Source: Phorcus lineatus
Taxonomy: Eukaryota; Mollusca; Gastropoda; Trochida; Trochidae
Assembly: GCA_921293015.1 (NCBI GenBank)
Contig: OV121092.1
Span: 30,635,764-30,699,763 of the forward strand
Direction: 5' to 3'
Length of the DNA: 64,000 nt
Part shown: in pieces, positions 1-12,110 of the stretch
How positions within the stretch are numbered: position 1 is the stretch's first letter
Layout: every line of letters begins with the position of its first letter
Made by a program: the position numbers and the translations under genes
Notes under the pieces: model-generated
The model's database searches: none
What the model was told of the DNA's origin: nothing
Seen by the model: the letters and a program-made list of their open reading frames with translations, nothing else

Positions 1-1760
1 CTTTGACATGACAATATCCTTTACAAAATATTTTAAACATATTTTCATAATATACCACAACACAACATTATATTATAGTTAAATTTACAAATTGAGAACA
101 TATATCTCTAAAGTTGTAAATATAAAATATGGCTTACCGTACGTTGTATAGATGATATTTCACATTCGCCGTTGAGTCTCATCGAATGAAGTAGATATTC
201 ACGTTCTAACGAATTGCATAGGTATGTTTTATGGTAAGGAACGTCACATACTACATTTATCTCCCGAAACGTCGTAAATAAATTTCATTTTATGAATTTA
301 GGACAAAATATCAAAATTCCTTATCATTGTCATTTAATTACGTAATTTAATCGTCGCATGACAATGACAACGTTAACATAGTGTAAGTGTTGTTTCACTG
401 AGTAGAATAGCGTATTATGTCACTCAGTTATGGATTATATTTTAACCGATTAATTTTGTATTTAAGCAATAAAAAATATAATTAATCATATTGTTGTTTT
501 CATGTTTTTTAGAATGAGCTTATCACTATTTTCCACCTTTTCAGTGCAATGCGTTTCCAACTTTCCTATTGATATACCTGTGTTATGTTAACACAAATAT
601 ATCTTTCCATCATATTCCAATATAGAGATTATTTTATATTCTAGTGTGTGTTCTACGAACGCAAATTTTCCCTTTTTCATATGACATTTTATAGCAAACC
701 TCAAGCGGTCAATGTCCCTTTTTCATATTATAGTTTATCACAAACTTCATTTTGCATAATTACATGTATGTAGGTGTAAGGTTGCCACATTATTAACCTT
801 TTCAATCCAGTTAAGTGTTTAACTTACTTAATTCCATCTGTGTTCGCAGTGTGAGTTACCGTTTGAATAATTTTCACACTTTATCACTTTTATCGTGAAC
901 CTTTATTTTCATTCAGTGTAAATGAACAATATGTGACGTTGTTAAACTAATCATTACTATGGCATTTAACTATCTATGGTAATCAGGTTGGCGGCAGATG
1001 GTTAATTATCAGGAATAGCATGTTTTATTTATTATCCTTTATCTAGGCGTTGAGTTTACACTTCTATCAAAGACTCGGTGTCAATGGTAAAGTCTGACGT
1101 ACATCAAAGATTATTAACTGTGGCATATTTGCATATACTCATATAGCATGAGCATTATTATAGAGAATATATATGCTGCTCAATCTAGATGAGAGATGAT
1201 ATATAGGCAATAATTTAGTGACTGAAGTAAGCATTGCTATATCAACGGTAAGTGTATATCTTTTATTATATATTTTGAAAGAAATGTTATTTTTTATCAT
1301 CAACTTCAATGAAAAATTAAAATGTGTTTTAAGTCATTTAACAAAAATTAATGTCCTCACTTCTTTAAGCTTCATGACAAAATTCTGACGCTGAAGGCTC
1401 ATGAGAGGAAAATATGATCTGAATATATAGTAATTAGTTTTCATATACACAAACAGTTATTGAAATGATAAATATGAAATATAATATCACTGTTCGGTAT
1501 ACTTATTATGTACCATAGCTGATATTGACATTTTTAACTTTATATTTGTGTGAATTTTGATAGAATGTAGAAAAACTAAGAGCATATTTAGTATGTACTG
1601 TCTTGGTGTATGAAGAATTTACAACGGCAGCGAATTAATATATCCTAAACAATTTCCCCCTCATTTAATTGTAAACACATAATGATATGTATACAATTAC
1701 CGGCCCGCACTAGTCCTCTATATCAGAATTGTAATAAATGCTCCAACAATCCAAACTCCC

Positions 1761-1761
<1 letters not shown>

Positions 1762-1791
<30 letters not shown>
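1762..1791 (+). repeat. Poly-C tract
   Basis: About 30 uninterrupted C after an A, then tcccccc and a poly-A run. Length is likely polymorphic and prone to sequencing error. Confidence 0.9.
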
Positions 1792-1794
<3 letters not shown>

Positions 1795-2312
1795 CCCCAA
1801 AAAAAAGAGAGAAAACAACTTAATAAATGTGAAACGTCAACCGTGTGCAAAAACCGCCTACCATGTATTTCCGTTGGTTATTCAAGCGTGTAAAATATTA
1901 TGAAAAAAATTACGGGAAAGCGTTTATTTACTGACAAAATGTTACCTTATTTAGCCTTTAAGTTGTAATATGAGCAATGATAAAACACTTGCTCCGTAAA
2001 CAAATATCCCTAACCAATTCCATTTCGGTTCTTTATTATAGCGCATTCATCATATATAATTTTATTCATCTCATGAAAGCGTACGTTTATTACGCGACCA
2101 AAAAATTTACATCACTGTTTATGATTTAAGAAGAAACCTCATTTACGTGAAGGTGTCGTATTATTAAAACTAAATTTTTATGTCCAACTTTTTTTCCGTT
2201 CAAGCGTTCATGTTCTGTACTAACCGACATGGTGTTAAATCTTACAGATATTATTTTATCATTCGTAAATTTATCATCGCAGTACTCTCTTGTAATAAGG
2301 TTTTCGGCCTGA

Positions 2313-2435
2313 CATAGATTTCAACATAAGATTTTCCTCATATTGATAAAGTTTTTGTTATATGTCATAGATTTCAACACATGATTCTCTTTATCTTGAT
2401 AAAGTTTTCTATATGTCATAGATTTAACATCGCAT
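2313..2435. repeat. Three tandem copies of a 51-53 bp unit
   Basis: The phrase catagatttcaaca...gataaagttt recurs at 2313, 2366 and 2417 (the last partial). Confidence 0.7.
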
Positions 2436-3539
2436 CTTTGACATGTTAACAGAATATTATAAATTTTTCAAGTTCTATGCTTTGAATTAAGGACTATCTT
2501 TCATATTTAAAATTTATAGAATGACGTTCATTTTGCATAATTCATATTGGTTTTTCAAGATAATTGAATTTTAATTAAGCAAAAAAGGCGTTCTTATTGT
2601 TTTTATTTCGTCGTTACATATTGTTTTCTTAATTTCTTTTCGTGCATGCTGACTTAGATAATTAAACGTGTGTTGAATTATGATGTTGCGATAGCTTTAA
2701 AAGTCTACAAAACAATTTGCTTAAGATTATGTTTATCTAAAAATATCTTAATAACCCTTTTCTCATACATATTTGGAAGAATTGACACAAAACGAAATAC
2801 TACAATATAGATGTACAGACTGGATTTATAAAGAATTTGAAATGATCACGAATGGCCTATTTGAAATAAGAGGTAACTCTTTTACTATCTAAAAATGTGT
2901 TTAAAAGAAAATATCGAAAATAATGACAGTCGTTCTAATTTCTTCAGACACATATAAGTTCATTCATTTTTCACCAAATTTCATTTTCATGGTGTTACGT
3001 TTTAGAAATACCATAACTACGCATTATAACGCAATATCATTCAACGACCCTCTCTGTTGAATTTATTATTACATGAAAAATTGATGTTAATGACATGAAT
3101 AGGACTCTTGAGACAAAACTTCGGATAAAACTTTTCTTTTAAGCAAAAGTCTTACAGGTGAAAATGTTCACATTGTATCAAAATGACACCATATATGTAT
3201 CCCTTATGGGTAATTTAATTAGCTAACAACTTGACATTAGTACGATGAATAATGAATGTGAATAAAAGTAAGATGTTGTTAAGAATCATATAAGAAAACT
3301 TCATAACCTTAAATACAGTATGTTTGCAAAGAGAGGTCACTAAGTTAGCGCATAGTGCTATTTCTTTCTAAATATTTAAAATGAATTTGTTCATAAATGT
3401 TAACTGACAACAATTTGAAAAGCATTGATAACAGTTTCATTATATACTCGTTTAATGGTTCAAACAAAGCAAATCATATAATAAACTCGTAATTTCGTTA
3501 AATAAGTCCTGTATAAATACCACTATTGAGAACACTTAA

Positions 3540-3963
3540 AGAGCCACTCCGTGAGTTGTTGGAGTCAGATATGCCAAACTTAATCAATGGTGTCATTTGA
3601 TCGCGAAGAATCGACTGTTACCAAAGAGACACATTCTAAAGCTTATTGGTTTATTACAGTGACAATATGAAGGTAGAACGTCGCAATTATGATCGAAAAC
3701 CGGACAGTGGCGCGCGTCAAATAGTCACACGTAATTTTGGAGACTAATCTAAAACAATCAGGAGGGCAGTTAGGACTTGGTAGCGTTTGTTAGGTTATAT
3801 AACTAGTATCCATGTACATTGGACGTGATATCTACACGTCTGTGCATTTATAAGGCTGTTTTTAGATTTTCATGGAAAACCAGTCCTATATATGTCAAAA
3901 CATATGACGTTTAGGTTCGTATCAAAAGTAAATAACATGTTATGAATCCCACGGAGTGGCTCT
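3540..3963. mobile_element. MITE A, copy 1 (14-bp TIRs, TTAA flanks)
   Basis: Termini are AGAGCCACTCCGTG and its perfect inverse CACGGAGTGGCTCT, flanked on both sides by TTAA (3536-3539 and 3964-3967). At 424 bp it has no coding capacity. TTAA target duplications are made by piggyBac and Kolobok transposases. A related copy lies at 52.3-52.7 kb. Confidence 0.85.
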
Positions 3964-5236
3964 TTAAGTTGAAACTGGGTACACGGGATTACCAAAAACT
4001 TTGAGTGTTAACAGTTTGAATAACTTAACACATCTTTAAAAATCTAAAGCAACGCCCAAGAGTCTGCATATGTTGCCTCGCTGTTGTGCTATTATTATTT
4101 TTATCAAATAACTTCTTTTAATTAAAAAGTTTTCTTTATCACTTTGTCTTTCAAGTTTAACCAACAAAATATCGACAATAAACGAAACACTTGCGAAATA
4201 TGCGAAGGATACGTAAAGGATTTGGCATATGCAAATAGATACTTTTCGTGTAGAATAAATTCTAATAATGTGTCCAGATGATTTATGGAGACTTTTAAAG
4301 AGACAGTTGTTTCTTGTAATTTATGCTTCTATAAAACTGTGTGAATATCATATGCTCGTCCATGCATATTTACGATGTGCATACATATTTTAAGTTATAG
4401 CACGCATAAATCAGTAATGCGATGTAAAAGCATACATTTCAAGTAAGTTGCGATGTAATCAGAATGAAAGTATATGCATGATTGTCAATGCATTGATTTC
4501 CATTTATGAACTTTGACATAGATTTGACTGTACGTGAATATATTTAAACGTTGCATGTAAGCATATATATATACACAATCACTGGTTAGTTATAAAAATG
4601 CTGACGGCGGATCACTCTGAGAGTATGGGTTCAAATGTAAAAGAACAACAATGTTGCGTTGTTCATTATATTAAGTGACATAGAGAACATTCCATGATTT
4701 TAATTGTGGCTTTAGTAAGAGCCAAAAGACCTTATGATCCAAGTAAAGTTAAAATCGCCTCCCTCAACATGTTTTCTTGATTCCAATAATAATCGGAAAA
4801 CGGCCCTTAAAATGATAAACATTCGAAATTCTTTGTCCAATTTATGTGAACTATAGTTAAATGATCTAACTTTCCAAAATTACGTTTGAGTCTTTTACGT
4901 CCAGTTTTCGATCACAATATTTATTTGACGCATAGAATATGCTCTGTACCCCTTTAATTGCATTTGTTCTAAGAATTTAAGGCTTTTGCTGAGGTTCTTG
5001 TATATGTGCACTTGTATTTTGATATTGTATTGCACATTAGTATGTCAGTATCGGATACTGATGCTGGCATAACAATGATGATTATCACACATGAAAAATC
5101 GTTTCATGTTGACCAATAATATGCTCTTTATTTATTTTGGGATGGATTCAAAATGTTAACATCATCATCCTAGGACACACATAATTTATGTTTTCGTTTT
5201 GTAGATATACGTAAAAACTAAACATACGAGTGTAAA

Positions 5237-6203
5237 AATTAATTCACCGTGACCCGCGTATATCTAGAAAAGCATACTGTTTTCTAGATAAATACATTTG
5301 TGCCATCTGTACATACCGAAAAATTTATATCAGAAGGTCTATTTCCTTCCAAACTTAAATGGCGTAAAATTGTAAATACATCCATACATTAGTATGAAGA
5401 ACATCTATGGCAAATGCAAACCTCTTTTAATGCAAACATGAGTATTTATGTACATGTTCACAATAAACTAAAATGTCACATTCTTTGGCAATTATGTTAC
5501 TTGCACCCTAATTATAAATCTGCTTTACAATTATGCATTTAAGTCTCATAACGTGGAAAAATATCCAAAAAATGCAATCTATGTAATAATTATACTAACG
5601 ACTATGATTTTCATATACTGCTACATTGTAAACACTTAAATCCTGACCGAAATGCATTCTTTGTTTTAATGATAGATCTTCTTGAAGTTGACGCTTATGT
5701 GGCCTAACTGCAAGATGAAATTAACATGTTAGCCTTTTTATTTGGAGTAGTTATTTACTTCAATAAAAATATATTGAACACAGCACCTGGGAAACCATTA
5801 TTTTACAATTTTCACTATATGTTTACGCTTTAAAACGTCAACTATTACAATGTTACCCGGTATAATCAACTGCATGTGCATAATACACTAGTAAATGACT
5901 ACACTGTTTACTATCCTATAATACCGGTACTGTAGACATGTCCATCTACTTAATAGAAATCCCTATATTAACTTAATGTGTTAACATGTATATTCAATCT
6001 TTTTATTTCATGTGTTTATATAATGTAAATGTAACATTGTATTTGTATAAATTGATGTATTTGTATATATGTTTTTGATCTTCGGTTCGAACTGGAGGAA
6101 ATAAAGAATCTCTCTCTCTATGAGTAAAACAATTAATTCACCGTGACCCACGTATTTCTAGAAATGCATAATGTTTTCTAGATAAATACATTTGTGCCAT
6201 CTT
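5237..6203 (+). mobile_element. 5'-truncated LINE tail between 73-bp direct repeats
   Basis: Direct repeats at 5237-5309 and 6131-6203 differ at about four positions. The insert between them (about 5310-6130) is on the plus strand. Near 5566-5700 it encodes CNLCNNYTNDYDFHILLHCK then HLNPDRNAFF, the Cys-His-Cys C-terminal motif typical of the end of LINE reverse transcriptase ORFs. A 3' end with ggaggaaataaagaatctctctctct follows, i.e. an AATAAA-like signal and a short microsatellite tail. A frame break lies just upstream of the motif (FKSHNVEKYPKN is in another frame). The clade is uncertain (CR1/Jockey-like). Confidence 0.6.
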
Positions 6204-7639
6204 TCTGAATGAAAGTGTGCGTTTTAAGCCAACGGTAATTGACGTGATAATTTACTTCCAAACGGACACTTATTAAGGACTTGTTCCAGAACATTGATAT
6301 CTTAACGATTTTTAATGCCAACACTAACATATTTTTCAAAGGGTTGTACAATATATTTTTTGTTAAGACATAATTAGAGGAGGAAATACATGACATGAAC
6401 AGCAAAATTGAATGAAATTGATAACATAAACATTAACAGTAACTGTTTCATATAAGCTTAGGTAACTAAACTGATTATCCAGAGTCCGATAAAAATCCAA
6501 CTTCGAAAAAGCCTCGAAATCTACATTCCAACTCATGTTAAATATCATATACATTTCCGTTGAAACTATATATAGCTTGTCTAAATCAACTCTGCAAAAT
6601 AAAAACAATAGGAGAGAACTATAATTTAACTAGCTTTTGTATTTCATGTCCTGAATAAATGGTTGATTTTTTTACGAATCCCATTACAGTTGTTTATAAT
6701 AAGGTTGGAGAGAAATACCAACAGCACAGTCAGATACGTTACCGTTTTGACGTAATCTTATTACATAATGTTATATGTTTCAGTCAGAATTTCGTTTGAA
6801 ATCAATACCCTACTCAACTACATGGCTAACCGGCAACAATGAAGAATATGTCATATATGCGCTATACAACGTCACTTAAATTTCGGAGTAAAACGTACAG
6901 AATATACATACATGGACAGCACCAGTAATTCATGTTATTTATTTTGAATAAATATAACAAAATGTATATTTTGTTCGCTTTATTTAGTTATATTCTAAAA
7001 CAACACATTCAACAAGCGCAACATCCATTTTGATATTCTATTTGGAGAAGTGACAACCTTGCGAAATAAACAAATGTAATAATGTACATATATATGTGTA
7101 TAATATATTGTCAATATATATTTCAATATCTATATTTGTAAACAGAAATACTAAAATGAAATGAATTACTATTTACAAACGTGTAACACCACCAATAAAA
7201 AATGGAATCTTAATGTGTTCCAATTTGAATGATAAAATCCTTAAACATCAGTCTTTCAAACTCAGAATGTTGAAATAAACAGGACGTATTAATTAGGTTG
7301 GATAGGTTATCGCTAGTACGGGCAATACGTGAGCCGGTGAAATATACAACCCGCATGCTGATAAACGTGGTGAAATAGACATGGCTGTTCTGCACGTATT
7401 GCACGGACGGAAATATATTTGCTCATATGTCGATTTCACGTGGAACATCTGATATGGGTTATTCGCGTTGCCAAGGAAACGAGACGAAAATTACCGTACA
7501 GGGCTATTTCGTGCAGACTCACTATATCTTCCGGTTGTTGTAGGACATATATTATGCATGCTTTTCATTTCGATTAGCAGTTAAATATACCCTCGCTATA
7601 ATTGGGGGCTTTTTCTGATGATATTAATCGGCTGGGTTC

Positions 7640-7870
7640 AGCTGAAAGTGGGATGCTACGCATGCGCACTTAGCACGTGACCAGGTGAAAGCGATCGTAT
7701 TTCGGCGGCATAACTGTCTTGGCTGGCTGCCAAGTATGCGATAATGAGACCAGGGATCGTATCAAAACATTCTCTTGTTGATTTTAGGGTTTTTGAAACG
7801 AATTCATGTTTTATGCGACGGAATTAGCAGAGGACCCCTTAAAACGAGTGCAGTCGATAAGGTATATCAG
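7640..7870. promoter_or_regulatory. Candidate promoter: NRF1-like site and E-box
   Basis: cgcatgcgcac (7659-7669) is an NRF1-type palindrome, followed at 7674 by CACGTG. The segment is richer in GC and CpG than its surroundings. A possible donor (gataag|gtatat) lies near 7861, which would fit an untranslated plus-strand first exon. No coding exon was linked to it. Confidence 0.3.
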
Positions 7871-9150
7871 GTACATCTTTTTTTTCTGATTCATTTTTTA
7901 TAATAGTATTCCAGATTAGTTTCGAGATTATTTTTTAAAGTTTATTTACACCAAAATATTTAGTATTTCTTAATTCTTATGATTCTAATTAAAAAATACA
8001 TAGCATGGGCATGTATATCGGAAGAATATGTAACGATAGAAACATTTGACATTATACTGAACATTCAAATTCTTAATCGATAACATCGATAGTTAGCATT
8101 TTACTTTCCCATTAAATCGATGTATTTAAGAATCTATGAATTATAGTGAATCATTAACTTAAGTACTTACTAAAACAGTCGATTCGAATTGAATTTATTA
8201 TAAAATATTATTTTGAACATCCTCACTGATGATGTACACAAGAACCGGATTTTTAAAAAGATTTTAAATTTTTTTTATTAGTTTGCGCAATTTCAGTTCA
8301 TTCACGTTTGAACTAATTGGCATCTTACCCTCAAAACTTTAATCAAGATACAACTAAAAACAAATCGTCTAATAACCATTTATAACATCAAGTTTGGAGA
8401 CGAATGTTTCTACTGGCCCTACGAAAACGTTATCTACAAAACTTCATTTACGAAAAACATTTGTGAAACGCTTTTGTTATATCTGTTTCCGAATTGCTGT
8501 ATACATGTCTATCCTCATTTCACTAGTTTATCAATCTCTTTATAGTGCAGAGACTTTGTTTTATCTTTAAAGCAAAAGTTTTCCAAACAAATTAATAATT
8601 CAAACGTAAATGTAAAACGATTTCTATTTGCAAATTTGCAAACCATCCACAAACATGTTATAATTCACGTCAAAATCAACAATCTGTGGGAAGAGAAACC
8701 AACATCACCGAAAGATGTATTTGCACGTGCGTTGCCATGTGCAATTGACAATGAAAGTCATGAAAAGACTAGTAGGAATATCCTTTAGGACCGTAGATAT
8801 AATAAAAAATTAAATAGTCTAGCAATTATTTCCTTCATTTCATATATCACATATGATATAAGTAATAAAAGATATAGGATAAATAAATGTTTTTATCACC
8901 CCAAAACTGTGTTCCACAGGAGATATCCCATGTGGAAGATCAAGCGATATCTCCTAGGAGGATATTTGTAACTTTTATCAACTCGTGTTATCAGAAGACA
9001 CTTGGGTGAGATTCTCTATTAATACAAGTACGAAATTTCCATGGACGTACTGAAACTACATTACATTTACAAACAATAAAGTAATTAATGCCAAATGTAG
9101 AATATTTCAAGGTGTAATAATGGTACGTTTTTGTCCTCCTATGCAACATT

Positions 9151-9169
9151 GGGAGGGGGGGGGGGGGGG
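9151..9169 (+). repeat. Poly-G tract
   Basis: A run of G with a single A near its start (gggagggg...). Confidence 0.9.
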
Positions 9170-9289
9170 TTAGTTATAAAAAACTATCAGAGACAAATTG
9201 TCTATGAAAACGTAGTACAATGAACAATTTAGCATTCAAAATTTAAATGTGTTAAAATAATGGCAAAAAATGTACCAAACCAAAAAAAT

Positions 9290-9598
9290 GACAACACGTT
9301 TTTTAGATGAACAAGGTGATCTCACGAAACGAAAATAAATGTTACCAACTGCTAAGCAAATCAAGAGAGCTATTTCTCATACGAACGTGACGTGTTAATA
9401 AAACTACGTAAATCCATTTCCCTGCCGTAAATGATTGAAGGTGTTCACATAAAAATGGCCGCCAGTAGTTTCTTCTACGGACAATCGGATAGATTAATGA
9501 GGTGGTTAACTAACTGACGATACTGCATTTGGCATCATCATATTGTCATTGTGTAAAATTTCAAGAAATATTATTTCCAAAAAACGTGCTGCTGCACC
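9290..9598. mobile_element. MITE B-related fragment (right end preserved)
   Basis: The right end gctgctgcacc is followed by TTAA at 9599-9602. Internal phrases resemble MITE B in order: atggccgccag, tctacggacaatcgg, aggtggttaactaactg. The left terminus is not clear, so the start is approximate. Confidence 0.45.
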
Positions 9599-10929
9599 TT
9601 TAAGATACATAATCCTTGGCGATCTTCCAACATAACTTGTGTCTGAGCTGTACGTATTTCGAGCGTAGAATCAAACTGAAAAGTCACATAAACCTTGAAA
9701 AATGGTATCAAATACTCTTGAAAAACAACAGCAGAATAGGGGCAACGAATATTAAGCTAAAACGGCTAAATCTGCGACGAATGCAATGGAATTATATGAC
9801 CATAAGGAGATATGGGTTGTTTTTTTCAAAATGAAATTTACATCATTTTGCCCGTGTAGTGACAATTTTATATATAAAGTTGTAGCATTTACCAGTCGTA
9901 CCGTTTTCATTTTTTCGTTGCATATTTCACACAAATCATTTTTCCTGTTCCAATGTGTAAAACATTCTTCAGTGGTTTCTCAAATATCAACACGAAATCG
10001 TAAAGAATAATTCAGATAAGATACTTTTGCATGAATAGAAATCTGTACGAAACGACACTTTCAATTCACCTATGACAGATGATAATGTCAACTTGAAATT
10101 TGTACGAGCGTATAGAATTTAACTTTTGCTTTCTTTATGTACATCATGTATTGCATTTCTTAGTTTAATTGATAATCAGATTTGATACTTTTATATCAAA
10201 ATCCAAATTTAACATGACATCATATGGAATTTAACAAATGACAAAATTAAGTCTTATTCCTGGTCTTGTCATGAAATCATTTATTTTTCAATTATCACAT
10301 CCCTATTTTTACAATCTATCTTTTCCGGTTTACAGAACAAATTAGATACTTTCCGTCTTCTTCGAGTTAAGTTTGAATTACCAACCAATTTAGTTACATT
10401 TTGTAACCGATGATTCATATATATGTCCCGTACATGTGTATATGCTAAAACCGGGAACACGCTTTTTAAACCGAATTCAATAAATCAAATTGTCAATATT
10501 GTTTAGCAAATCTTTAATGTAACACGGCAGATAATATTTTCGTTTAACGGCAACTTAGACCGATGTAAAGGAAATTTATCTACATCGAAGTTACTGTATA
10601 AGCATGATTTCCGATCCATTTTTACTATTTTACGTTTACTTTAGTCGACGTATCGAAGTGAAATCCTTCTGAAAAAGTCAATGTATGGCCCCGAATTCAA
10701 ATCAATATGAGAGTCATTTTCATCATTTTGTAAAATCTCTAGCTTCTACGGAATAAAAAATAAATTTTTAAGGGACTAACCATCTGTGAACCAGTAAAAC
10801 TTCGTAAAACAGTTTGAGTGTTTTATGAGTTTGGGAACACATGTGTACCGAAGAACCCCGAGAACAGTTGATTCAGTTATCGCGAACACAGGAGGAATGT
10901 AAACAGTTTAATAAATATGCTTCTATGGG

Positions 10930-11030
10930 ATACACACACTGCAGATAGGCACAGGATGGATAGACACAGAACAGATAGACTCAGAATAGATAGACACGTG
11001 TGTGCAGATAGAGTCTGATAGATGGAGACG
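10930..11030. repeat. Short imperfect GATAGACACAGA minisatellite
   Basis: Four to five diverged units of about 16-20 bp containing gatagac, acacag and agatag. Confidence 0.55.
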
Positions 11031-11536
11031 TTGAGAATTCAAGAAGCTAAGAATTTGCTCTAGATTTCATTGTAATAGCTTGTGTTCAGCTAATGGATAA
11101 TAAATCGTAGGTTCATTTACAACTACAAGGACAACATTTAAAAAATATAAATGCTGTACTTAAAAATAACGCGATCTACCAAACAATAACAGTAGGTTCA
11201 TATTTTTTTATATTTTTTGTTCCTGTTATCAACATACAGAAATAAATATATATCTATGATTATAAATACACTTGTAATAGACGTTGTAAGCATAGTATTT
11301 TTAATGTTGATAACATAATTTTTTAACACAGAGCAAGAATAAGAAAATTAAAACACGAAGACATTTCAATCACTCACTCATTCACACCCTTGTAATTCCT
11401 ATTGCATTATCTCAAATATCCTCTATATTGATAGTTATCAGTGTAATCAGTAACACGTTTAGCATACATTGCCCATCTACCTTCAAACTCATTAAATTTA
11501 GCTTTATTCCAGTATCTTGTTTCTTCAATTGAATAA

Positions 11537-12110
11537 TACAGTAGGTTAATATTATTGAAAACAACTAAAGATTTTAGATACTTTATTTGAATAGCTTGTA
11601 TACTTGAAAGAAGAATAACTCGATCTACCAATAGATAACAATATGTTCATATAATTGAAATTACTAAAGATTTTAAATACTTTATTTGAAAAGCTTCTAT
11701 ACTTGAAAGGATAATAACGCAATCTACCAATCGATAACAGTATGTTCATATAGTTGAAATAACTAAAGATTTTAAATACTTTATTTGAAAAGCTTCTATA
11801 CTTGAAAGGATAATGACTCAATCTACCAATAGATAACAGTATGTTCATATAGTTGAAATAACTAAAGATTTCAAATACTTTATTTGAAAAGCTTCTATAC
11901 TTGAAAGGATAATAACGCAATCTACCAATAGATAACAGTATGTTCATATAGTTGAAATAACTAAAGATTTTAAATACTTTATTTGAAATTTGTATACTTG
12001 AAAGGATAATAACGCAATATACCAATAGATAACAGTATGTTCATATAGTTGAATTTACTAAAGATTTTAAATACTTTATTTGAAAAGCTTCTATACTTGA
12101 AATGGTAATA
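11537..12110. repeat. 99-bp minisatellite, about six copies
   Basis: The anchor gttcatat occurs at 11645, 11744, 11843, 11942 and 12039, giving a 99-bp period (97 where one unit has a small deletion). The unit reads aactaaagattttaaatact...cttgaaaggataataacgc. A long open frame on the minus strand (11552-12025) simply follows the repeat because 99 is a multiple of three; I do not call it a gene. Diverged relics continue to about 11160. Confidence 0.85.

Larger units (their letters stand above)
1..5236. other. Non-coding, AT-rich; contains MITE A copy 1 and short repeats
   Basis: Apart from the poly-C tract, the 2.3-kb triplication and MITE A, I see no exon with coding-like composition or paired splice sites on either strand. 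Confidence 0.6.
6204..11536. other. Non-coding; candidate promoter and a MITE B fragment
   Basis: No recognisable protein. Open frames up to about 80 codons have no family resemblance. Contains the 7.65-kb CpG-rich segment and the 9.3-9.6 kb fragment. Confidence 0.55.

Noticed and set aside
5038-5075. Small palindrome tcagtatcggatactga
   Set aside because: Eight-base arms only; such palindromes are expected by chance in 64 kb.
11552-12025. Minus-strand frame of 157 codons with repeated SNKVFKIFSYFNYMNIL
   Set aside because: It follows a 99-bp AT-rich minisatellite; 99 is a multiple of three, so an open frame persists by itself.
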